Positions 57,321 through 64,000 of a stretch of 64,000 nucleotides of DNA are shown piece by piece. The notes beneath the pieces are model-generated. The model did no database searches. It worked only from the letters and a program-made list of their open reading frames with translations, and was not told where the DNA came from. A program made the translations under genes and the position numbers. Position 1 is the first letter of the stretch. Each line of letters begins with the position of its first letter. Source of the DNA: Pseudomonas sp. S30 (GTDB lineage: Bacteria > Pseudomonadota > Gammaproteobacteria > Pseudomonadales > Pseudomonadaceae); contig NZ_JACVTO010000008.1 in the NCBI RefSeq assembly GCF_016518545.1, forward strand, positions 62,001 through 126,000, given 5' to 3'.

Positions 57321-58344
57321 CCGGTCGCTGCCCCTGTTCCTGGCCACCGGGCTGGTCGGGCTGGCGGGCGGATTGCTCGCCAGCCGGATCGGTTGGCCGC
57401 TGCCGTGGATGGTCGGCTCGTTGCTGGCGATCATCGCCGTGCGCTGCCTGACGCCCTGGCAACTGACGGAAATCCCCAATGGCCGCAAGTGTGGGCAATG
57501 GGTGATCGGCATCGGCATCGGCCTGCACTTCACCCCTGAGGTGATCGATCAGGTCGCCGGGCACTTCGCGCTGATCTTCTTCGGCGCACTGCTGACCACT
57601 TTGTCCAGTGCGGTGGGTGTCTGGTTGCTGCGTCGCGCCGGCGAGGATCGTGCCACCGCGTTCTTCGCCAGCATGCCGGGCGGCTCGGGGGAGATGGTCA
57701 ACCTCGGTGCACGCAACGGCGCGGTGCTGAGCCAGGTGGCGGCGGCGCAGAGCTTGCGGGTGCTGGCCGTGGTGCTGTGCGTGCCGGCGCTGTTCAAGCT
57801 GCTGCTGGGCGACGGTGTGGCACTGGATCATGCCGGCAGCGTCAGCTGGGGCTGGCTGGCGTTGATCGCACCGCTGAGCGTGGCCATGGCGCTGCTCTGG
57901 CAACGCTTGCGCCAGCCCAACCCCTGGTTGTTCGGCCCGCTGCTGGTGGCGGCCAGCTTCAGCCTGGCCGGCGACCTGCGCATCGGTCTGCCGGACGGCG
58001 CCAGCCAGATCGGCCAGTGGCTGATCGGCAGCGGCCTGGCCTGTCACTTCAATCGGGCATTCTTCCGTCGCGCGCCAGCTTTTCTTGCGCGCACGCTGGT
58101 GGCCACGGCCCTGTGCATGGTCATCGCCGGCGCTGCCGCCTGGGTCCTGAGCCTGTTCAGCCACCTGGACCTGCGCTCGCTGACCCTGGGCATGATGCCG
58201 GGCGGCATCGCCGAGATGAGCCTGACGGCCGAAACGCTGCAGTTGTCGGTGCCGCTGGTGACCGCGCTACAGGTGATGCGCCTGCTGTTCGTGCTGTTCC
58301 TGGCCGAGCCGATGTTCCGCTACTGGATACGCCGGCAGGCCTAG
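57313..58344 (+). CDS. AbrB-family membrane protein
   Basis: A 343-residue integral membrane protein of PF05145 (AbrB duplication family), with an internal repeat: SRIGWPLPWMVGSLLAIIA in the first half and MLPGGIAEMSLTA-like MMPGGIAEMSLTAETLQL in the second. PGGSGEMVNLG is also typical. It is sometimes mislabelled ammonia monooxygenase. The function is unknown. Its overlap with tctA suggests a role with carboxylate transport. ATG 57313 is used; GTG 57301 is an alternative. Confidence 0.82.
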   Translation: MPDRSLPLFLATGLVGLAGGLLASRIGWPLPWMVGSLLAIIAVRCLTPWQLTEIPNGRKCGQWVIGIGIGLHFTPEVIDQVAGHFALIFFGALLTTLSSAVGVWLLRRAGEDRATAFFASMPGGSGEMVNLGARNGAVLSQVAAAQSLRVLAVVLCVPALFKLLLGDGVALDHAGSVSWGWLALIAPLSVAMALLWQRLRQPNPWLFGPLLVAASFSLAGDLRIGLPDGASQIGQWLIGSGLACHFNRAFFRRAPAFLARTLVATALCMVIAGAAAWVLSLFSHLDLRSLTLGMMPGGIAEMSLTAETLQLSVPLVTALQVMRLLFVLFLAEPMFRYWIRRQA

Positions 58345-58349
58345 GCTCT

Positions 58350-58391
58350 GTCTGAAAAGCCTTGGGCTGCGTCCGAAAAGCCTTGGGCTGC
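58350..58391. repeat. 21-base tandem duplication between abrB-like gene and ung
   Basis: Two adjacent copies of a 21-base unit (58350-58370 and 58371-58391) differ at a single base. Each contains the small stem AGCC-TTG-GGCT. The pair lies between the convergent 3' ends of the AbrB-type gene and ung and could serve as a weak bidirectional stop. Confidence 0.8.
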
Positions 58392-58397
58392 CGAGCG

Positions 58398-59090
58398 CTA
58401 CAGCGGCGGCAACGACCAGTCGATCGGGGTCAGGCCACGCTGCTCCAGGAAGCCGTTGGCGCGGCTGAAATGCCCGCAGCCGAAGAACCCCCGGTACGCC
58501 GACAGCGGCGAGGGATGCACCGACTTGAGCACCAGGTGGCGGGTGCCGTCGATCAGCTTCTGCTTGCTCTGGGCGTGGGAGCCCCACAGCAGGAACACCA
58601 CGTTCTCGCACTGCTCGCTGACCACCTCGATGATGCGGTCGGTGAAGAACTCCCAGCCTTTCTTGGCATGGGAGGCGGCATTGGCCCGTTCGACGGTCAT
58701 GGTGGTGTTGAGCAGCAGCACGCCTTGCTCGGCCCAGCTCTGCAGGTAGCCATGGTTGGGAATCGGCAGGTTCAGGTCGCGCTGCAGTTCCTTGTAGATG
58801 TTCACCAGCGAGGGGGGCGTCGGCACGCCCGGCTGCACGGAGAAACACAGGCCGTGGGCCTGGCCGGGGCCGTGGTAAGGGTCCTGACCGAGGATCACCA
58901 CCTTGACCTGGTCCAGCGGCGTACTGTTCAGGGCATTGAAGATCAGCGGCCCGGGGGGATAGATCTGCTTGCCGGCGGCGTATTCGCCCCGCAGAAACTC
59001 GCGCAACTGGTGCATGTAGGGCTTGTCGAACTCGGCTCGCAGTGCGGCCTTCCAGCTGGGTTCGAGCTTGATGCGGTCATCGTCGGTCAT
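58398..59090 (-). CDS. ung: Uracil-DNA glycosylase
   Basis: A 230-residue family 1 UDG: the water-activating loop [20 protein letters not shown] and the Leu-intercalation loop [18 protein letters not shown]. It removes uracil from DNA. Its promoter region is shared with the divergent hydrolase gene. Confidence 0.96.
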   Translation of the reverse strand: MTDDDRIKLEPSWKAALRAEFDKPYMHQLREFLRGEYAAGKQIYPPGPLIFNALNSTPLDQVKVVILGQDPYHGPGQAHGLCFSVQPGVPTPPSLVNIYKELQRDLNLPIPNHGYLQSWAEQGVLLLNTTMTVERANAASHAKKGWEFFTDRIIEVVSEQCENVVFLLWGSHAQSKQKLIDGTRHLVLKSVHPSPLSAYRGFFGCGHFSRANGFLEQRGLTPIDWSLPPL

Positions 59091-59219
59091 GGCGCCGTCC
59101 TGAATCGGTGTGCCGCGACACTAGGAAAGCTGTCCCGGCTTGTCAATCGCGACGACCGAAGGCGGGCAGGATCGGCAGGATCCGCCATACTTGCCCGACG
59201 ATTTGCGGGAGGTGATTCC

Positions 59220-60341
59220 ATGTCCGTGCACTGCGAGGTACTCACCGGCGTCGATGGCGCCCGTATCGGCGTCGCCACTCTGGAGGCCGCCAAGACCCTC
59301 AACGCCCTCACGCTGGCGATGATCGAGACGCTGGATGCGCAACTGCGTGCCTGGGCGGACGATCCGCGCATCGTCTGCGTGCTGCTGCGCGGCGAGGGGC
59401 CCAAGGCGTTCTGCGCAGGTGGCGATGTGCGCGCCCTCGCCCAGGCCTGCCGCGAGCAGCCCGGCAGTGTGCCAGCGCTGGCCGCCACTTTCTTCGCCAG
59501 CGAGTACCGCCTCGATCACCGTCTGCACAACTTTCCCAAGCCGCTGCTGTGCTGGGGCCATGGCCATGTGCTGGGCGGCGGCATGGGCCTGCTGCAGGGG
59601 GCGAACGTGCGCATCGTCACGCCCAGCAGTCGCCTGGCGATGCCCGAGGTGAGCATTGGCCTGTACCCGGATGTCGGCGCCAGCGCGTTCCTGCACCGAC
59701 TGCCCGGCAAGCTGGGGCTGTTCCTGGCCTTGACCGGCTCGCCGCTCAACGCCCGCGATGCCCTGGACCTGGGCCTGGCCGATCGCTTCGTCGGCGAAGG
59801 CCGCCAGGGCGCGCTGATCGACGAGCTGCTGCAACTGAACTGGCAGGAACAGACCGGATTGCAATTGAACAGCCTGCTGCGAGCCGAGCAGCATTGTGCC
59901 CGCGCCGAACTGCCCGAGGCCCAGTGGCTGCCGCGCCGGGAGATGATCGACGAGCTGCTCGACGTCGCCGATCCGGTGGCCGCCTGGCAGGCCCTCGGCA
60001 CCCTGGCCTCGCACGCCGATCCGCTGCTGGCCGCCGCTGGGGAGCGCGTGCGCCAGGGCTGCCCGCTGACCGGGCACCTGGTGTGGGAACAGCGCCGGCG
60101 GGCGCGGACGTTGTCCCTGGCTCAGGTGTTCCAGATGGAATACGCCATGAGCCTGAACTGTTGTCGGCATCCGGAATTCAGCGAAGGGGTACGCGCGCGC
60201 CTGATCGACAAGGACAACCAGCCGCGCTGGCATTGGCCGGACATCGCCAGGATACCGCCTGCGGTAGTGGCCGCCCATCTGCACCAGTCGTGGGAAGGCG
60301 CGCATCCACTGGCCGACCTCGGGGCACCCGCGCCCGTATAG
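59220..60341 (+). CDS. 3-hydroxyisobutyryl-CoA hydrolase / enoyl-CoA hydratase family protein
   Basis: A 373-residue crotonase-fold protein of the long HIBYL-CoA hydrolase type: LNALTLAMIETLDAQLRAW, GPKAFCAGGDVRALAQ, GGGMGLLQGANVRIVTP and FPEV-like AMPEVSIGLYPDVGASAFL with the catalytic Glu, and a C-terminal extension past residue 200. Such enzymes act in valine breakdown. GGGAGGTG precedes the ATG at 59220. The frame is open upstream, antisense to ung, but carries no protein signal. Confidence 0.85.
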   Translation: MSVHCEVLTGVDGARIGVATLEAAKTLNALTLAMIETLDAQLRAWADDPRIVCVLLRGEGPKAFCAGGDVRALAQACREQPGSVPALAATFFASEYRLDHRLHNFPKPLLCWGHGHVLGGGMGLLQGANVRIVTPSSRLAMPEVSIGLYPDVGASAFLHRLPGKLGLFLALTGSPLNARDALDLGLADRFVGEGRQGALIDELLQLNWQEQTGLQLNSLLRAEQHCARAELPEAQWLPRREMIDELLDVADPVAAWQALGTLASHADPLLAAAGERVRQGCPLTGHLVWEQRRRARTLSLAQVFQMEYAMSLNCCRHPEFSEGVRARLIDKDNQPRWHWPDIARIPPAVVAAHLHQSWEGAHPLADLGAPAPV

Positions 60342-60356
60342 CCGCACCCGTGCAGA

Positions 60357-60398
60357 CGACCCCGTCTAGGCGACCCCGTCTAGGCGACCCCGTCTAGG
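60357..60398. repeat. Three perfect 14-base tandem repeats
   Basis: CGACCCCGTCTAGG occurs three times in direct succession (60357, 60371, 60385), with a partial fourth copy after it. It lies in the short gap after the hydrolase stop. Three copies without spacers make it a simple tandem repeat, prone to slippage. Confidence 0.9.
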
Positions 60399-60464
60399 CG
60401 CGCCCGTCCCAGCGGTTATACTGCGCACCTGCCTGACGACCCGCCTGACCTCGTGGACCTGACC

Positions 60465-60686
60465 ATGCTCGACACCCAGTGCTGCCTCGCTTGCGGCGCC
60501 GCCAACCACTGCGCCCTGGCCGACCCGCGCAGCGCCACCCAGGCCTGCTGGTGCTACGGCGTGACCCTCGACCCGGCGGTGCTCGAAGCGCTGCCCGTGG
60601 CGCTGCGCGACAAAGCCTGCCTGTGCCCGCGCTGCGCGGCGGTGCAGGACCAGCTGGAGGCCGCCAGGCAGCGGCCAGCGCGCTGA
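60465..60686 (+). CDS. Cysteine-rich CWC family protein
   Basis: A 73-residue protein with nine cysteines in CxxC-like pairs (CCLACGAANHCALADP, CWCYGVTLDP, CLCPRCAAVQ), matching the cysteine-rich CWC family and likely to bind a metal such as zinc. Function unknown. ATG 60465 is used; a GTG at 60453 is in frame. It lies 9 bases before rsuA and is probably co-transcribed with it. Confidence 0.82.
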   Translation: MLDTQCCLACGAANHCALADPRSATQACWCYGVTLDPAVLEALPVALRDKACLCPRCAAVQDQLEAARQRPAR

Positions 60687-60695
60687 GTCGCGGCC

Positions 60696-61388
60696 ATGCG
60701 ATTGGACCGTTTTCTCACCAACCTGCCCTGCTACAACCGCCAGCAGGTCCGTCGGCTCCTGGCCCTGGGCTGCGTGCGCGTGGGCGGTGTGGTGATCACC
60801 GATCCCCATCACGAGGTTCGCGAATTCAGCCAGGTAGAAGTGGACGGGCAGGTGCTGCAGGCCGCCCGCCCGGCCCGCTACCTGATGCTGCACAAGCCCG
60901 GCGGCTGCGTCAGCGCCACCCGCGACCCGCAGCACCCCACCGTGCTCGACCTGCTGCCAGCCGAGCTGCGTGACGACCTCCACATCGCCGGGCGCCTGGA
61001 CTACAACACAACCGGCTTGCTGATCCTGACCAACGACGGCCAGTGGTCGAGGCGCCTGACCCAGCCCTCGACCAAGCTGCCCAAGGTGTACCGGGTCGAG
61101 ACCGAGGACGAGATCGGCGCGCACTACATCGACACCTTTCACCAAGGCCTGTACTTCGCGTTCGAGGACCTCACCACACAACCCGCCCAGCTCGACATTC
61201 TCGGCCCGCGCAGCGCGCGGCTGGCGATCGTCGAGGGGCGCTATCACCAGGTCAAGCGCATGTTCGGTCACTTCGACAACAAGGTCATCGCCCTGCACCG
61301 CGAGCGCATGGGGCCGATCGCGCTGGACCCCACCCTGGCGCCCGGCGCCTTCAGGGCCCTGAGCGCCGCCGAGGTGGCAGCGGTCTAG
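60696..61388 (+). CDS. rsuA: 16S rRNA pseudouridine(516) synthase
   Basis: A 230-residue RsuA: an N-terminal S4 RNA-binding domain (MRLDRFLTNLPCYNRQQVRR), the catalytic Asp motif AGRLDYNTTGLLILTNDG and the C-terminal SEGRYHQVKRMF-like EGRYHQVKRMFGHFDNKV. It follows the E. coli RsuA pattern closely. The 3' end overlaps the convergent RND gene by 4 bases. Confidence 0.9.
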   Translation: MRLDRFLTNLPCYNRQQVRRLLALGCVRVGGVVITDPHHEVREFSQVEVDGQVLQAARPARYLMLHKPGGCVSATRDPQHPTVLDLLPAELRDDLHIAGRLDYNTTGLLILTNDGQWSRRLTQPSTKLPKVYRVETEDEIGAHYIDTFHQGLYFAFEDLTTQPAQLDILGPRSARLAIVEGRYHQVKRMFGHFDNKVIALHRERMGPIALDPTLAPGAFRALSAAEVAAV

Positions 61389-64000
61389 CGCCCGTCGGCG
61401 CCGGGCCTCACCCGGAACCAGGCCGCGTACAGTGCTGGCAGGAACAGCAGCGTGAGCACCGTGGCCACCACCAGTCCACCCATGATCGCCACCGCCATCG
61501 GCCCATAGAACACGCTGCGCGACAGTGGAATCATCGCCAACACCGCTGCCAGCGCCGTCAGCACGATGGGCCGCAGCCGGCGTACGGTGGCCTCGATGAT
61601 CGCCTGCCAGCGGTCCAGGCCGGCGGCGATATCCTGTTCGATCTGGTCGACCAGGATCACCGAATTGCGCATGATCATGCCCGCCAGCGCGATGGTGCCC
61701 AGCATCGCCACGAACCCGAACGGCTGGCCGAAGGCGAGCAGGAACAGGGTGACGCCGATCAGGCCCAACGGGGCGGTGATGAACACCATCAGCGTGCGCG
61801 AGAAGCTGCGCAACTGCACCATCAGCAGGGTCAGCACCACCACCACGAACAGCGGCATGCCGGCGTTCACCGACTGCTGGCCGCGGTCGGCATCCTCCAC
61901 CGTGCCGCCGACCTCCAGCAGGTAACCCTCAGGCAAGCGCTCGCGCACCGACTGCAAGCTGGGCAGTATCTGGCGCACCAGACTGTCGGGCTGCTCCTTG
62001 TCGTAGATATCGCCCCTGACCGTTACCGTCGGCAACCGGTCGCGGTGCCAGATCACACCCTCTTCGAAGCCGTATTCGAGCGTGGCGACCTGCGACAGCG
62101 CCACGCTGCGACCGTTGTCGGTGGGCACCGCCAGACTGGCCAGGCTACCCAGATCACGGCGGGTTTCGGCAGTACCGCGCACGAGAATTTCGATCAGCTC
62201 GTTGTCCTCGCGGTACTGGCTCACCGAAGAGCCGCTGAGCGCACTCTGCAGGAAGCTGGAGAGCTTGGCCGTGCTCACCCCCAGTGCACGGGCGCGGTCC
62301 TGATCGATGGCCAGGAACACGGCCTTGCTGGGTTCCTCCCAGTCCAGGTGCACGTTGACCAGGTGCGGGTTGTCACGCACCTTCTCGGCCACCTCGCGCG
62401 CCAGCGCCCGTACGGTGCCGATGTGCTCGCCCGTGAGACGAAACTGCACTGGATATCCCACGGGCGGACCGTTCTCCAGGCGTGTCACTCGCCAGCGCAG
62501 GTCGGGGAAAGCCTCGTCGAGGGTGCCGATCGCCCAGTGCCGCAGGGCCTCGCGGTCCTCCAGGGACCGGGCCAGCACGACGAACTGGGCGAAGCTGGTG
62601 GCGGGCAGTTGCTGGTCCAGCGGCAAGTAGTAGCGCGGCGAGCCGGTGCCGATGTAGGCCACGTAGTTGGCGATACCCGGCTGCTCCTTGAGCAGCGCCT
62701 CGAGCCGCTGCACCTGCTCGGTGGTGTTGGCCAGCGAAGCGCCCTCGGCCAGCTTGAGGTCGATCATCAGCTCTGGCCGGGCCGAGGCCGGGAAGAACTG
62801 CTGGGGCACGAACCGGAACAGCAGCAGGCTGCCGACGAAGGCGGCGAGCGTCAGCACGATCACCGTCTTGCGTCGCCTCACGCACCACCCCACCACTCGC
62901 CGTACGCGCTGGTAGAAGGGCGTGGCATAAGGGTCGGCGGCGTGCGCGCCCTGCGTCCTGGAAAGATCCGGCAGCAGGCGCTCGCCCAGGTAGGGCACGA
63001 ACAGCACCGCGGCGACCCAGGACGCCAGCAGCGCGAGGGTGACCACCTGGAACAGCGAGCGGGTGTACTCGCCCGTGCTGCTGGCAGCGGTGGCGATGGG
63101 CAGGAAGCCGGCGGCGGTGATCAGGGTTCCGGTGAGCATCGGGAAGGCCGTACTCGACCAGGCGTAGCTGGCGGCCTTGAGCCGGTCGTAGCCCTGCTCC
63201 ATCTTGATCGCCATCATTTCCACGGCGATGATCGCATCGTCCACCAGCAGGCCCAGCGCCAGCACCAGCGCGCCCAGGGAGATCTTGTGCAGGCCGATGC
63301 CGAAGTAGTGCATGGCGGCGAAGGTCATGGCCAGCACCAGCGGAATCGCCAGTGCCACCACCAGCCCGGTGCGCAGCCCCAGGGAGAAGAAGCTCACCAG
63401 CAACACGATGGCCAAGGCTTCGGCCAGCACCTGCACGAACTCGCCGACACTCGCCTTCACCGCTGCCGGCTGGTCGGACACCTTGCGCAATTCCATGCCC
63501 ACCGGCAGGTCTCGGGCCAGGCGCGTGAACTCGTGCTGCAACGCCTTGCCCAGGGCGAGTATGTTGCCGCCTTCCTTCATCGACACGGCCAGGCCGATGG
63601 CGTCTTCGCCCATGAAACGCATGCGTGGCGCCGGGGGATCGTCGAAGCCGCGCTGCACCTGGGCGACATCGCCGATGCGCAACGTCCTGTCGCCCACCCG
63701 CAAGGGAAACTGACGGATCTGCTCGACGCTGTCGAAGCGGCCGCTGACCCGAAGCTGCAGCCGCTCGCTGGGGGTCTCGAAGAAGCCGGCGGTGCTCACC
63801 GCGTTCTGCTCCTGCAGCGCCTGCTGCACGGCCGCCAGGGACAGGCCCAGGGTGGCCAGCTTGGTATTGGACAACTCGATCCAGATCTTCTCGTCCTGCA
63901 GGCCCAGCAGCTCGACCTTGCCCACGTCCTGGACCCGTTGCAGCTGGATCTGGATGCGGTCGGCGTAGTCCTTGAGCACGGCATAGTCGAAACCTTCACC
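61385..64000 (-). CDS. RND efflux transporter permease, N-terminus outside window
   Basis: 871 codons of an RND pump are visible; the N-terminal part lies beyond 64000. The membrane helix with the proton-relay aspartates reads LGALVLALGLLVDDAIIAVE, with a large periplasmic porter domain before and after it, and the final helices are at GGLVVATVLTLLFLPALYAAW. It resembles TriC-type or other AcrB-like drug pumps rather than heavy-metal CusA. The adaptor gene would be expected upstream, outside the window. Substrate cannot be told from sequence. Confidence 0.9.
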   Translation of the reverse strand, partial: GEGFDYAVLKDYADRIQIQLQRVQDVGKVELLGLQDEKIWIELSNTKLATLGLSLAAVQQALQEQNAVSTAGFFETPSERLQLRVSGRFDSVEQIRQFPLRVGDRTLRIGDVAQVQRGFDDPPAPRMRFMGEDAIGLAVSMKEGGNILALGKALQHEFTRLARDLPVGMELRKVSDQPAAVKASVGEFVQVLAEALAIVLLVSFFSLGLRTGLVVALAIPLVLAMTFAAMHYFGIGLHKISLGALVLALGLLVDDAIIAVEMMAIKMEQGYDRLKAASYAWSSTAFPMLTGTLITAAGFLPIATAASSTGEYTRSLFQVVTLALLASWVAAVLFVPYLGERLLPDLSRTQGAHAADPYATPFYQRVRRVVGWCVRRRKTVIVLTLAAFVGSLLLFRFVPQQFFPASARPELMIDLKLAEGASLANTTEQVQRLEALLKEQPGIANYVAYIGTGSPRYYLPLDQQLPATSFAQFVVLARSLEDREALRHWAIGTLDEAFPDLRWRVTRLENGPPVGYPVQFRLTGEHIGTVRALAREVAEKVRDNPHLVNVHLDWEEPSKAVFLAIDQDRARALGVSTAKLSSFLQSALSGSSVSQYREDNELIEILVRGTAETRRDLGSLASLAVPTDNGRSVALSQVATLEYGFEEGVIWHRDRLPTVTVRGDIYDKEQPDSLVRQILPSLQSVRERLPEGYLLEVGGTVEDADRGQQSVNAGMPLFVVVVLTLLMVQLRSFSRTLMVFITAPLGLIGVTLFLLAFGQPFGFVAMLGTIALAGMIMRNSVILVDQIEQDIAAGLDRWQAIIEATVRRLRPIVLTALAAVLAMIPLSRSVFYGPMAVAIMGGLVVATVLTLLFLPALYAAWFRVRPGADGR

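Noticed and set aside
55290..57533. 747-codon minus-strand frame opposite tctB and tctA
   Set aside because: Gln/His/Asp-rich shadow translation; the plus strand encodes unmistakable TctB and TctA.
60357..60398. Tandem repeats considered as a CRISPR array
   Set aside because: Units are 14 bases with no spacers, only three copies, and there are no cas genes in the window.

Overview
The window is high-GC DNA with the gene content and order of a Pseudomonas, most like the P. putida / P. entomophila group. Reasons: an Aau/Aat acidic amino acid locus, an algU-mucA-mucB-mucD cluster without mucC, gcd beside oprB, and the lepA-lepB-rnc-era-recO-pdxJ block. The species call is inference from gene order and protein similarity; no search was run. 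No rRNA, tRNA, insertion sequence, prophage or CRISPR array was seen.

Layout. 1-2225 is a large effector-like protein (DUF6543 type, minus strand) whose C-terminus lies outside the window. 2540-9078 is the acidic amino acid uptake operon aatJQMP followed by its two-component system aauSR, with a sigma-54 promoter and an AauR-type inverted repeat in front. 9115-16010 holds a lipase-like hydrolase, metR, a Nudix hydrolase and the large helicase lhr. 16047-25881 has a metal-starvation flavour: a paralogous ribosomal protein L31 and a ZnuD-type TonB receptor, each behind a Zur-like operator, and between them a YqjI/YqjH regulator-reductase pair with a Fur-like box. An FMN-dependent glutamate synthase-like protein and a divergent class A penicillin-binding protein also lie there. 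26138-29927 is oprB-gcd (sugar porin and periplasmic glucose oxidation). It is followed by a second-type Lon protease and a chagasin-type protease inhibitor lipoprotein.

33008-35151 carries the most striking accessory item: two overlapping genes that look like an alpha-xenorhabdolysin (XaxA/XaxB, YaxAB-type) binary pore-forming toxin, with locally lower GC than the flanking core genes. 35399-47072 is core: cmoAB, pdxJ, recO, era, rnc, lepB, lepA, and the envelope-stress cluster mucD-mucB-mucA-algU with a sigma-E-type promoter. 47508-51733 is nadB, ygfX, sdhE, ygfZ and an HDOD protein. 51748-58344 is the tricarboxylate system: tctDE facing tctCBA plus an AbrB-type membrane protein. The divergent control region has an 11-bp-phased direct repeat, and no opdH porin gene. 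58398-64000 has ung, a 3-hydroxyisobutyryl-CoA hydrolase-like gene, a Cys-rich CWC protein, rsuA and an RND pump gene cut by the window end.

Start codons were chosen from Shine-Dalgarno spacing, signal peptides and remembered family lengths. Several long open frames antisense to GC-rich genes were left out as shadows.
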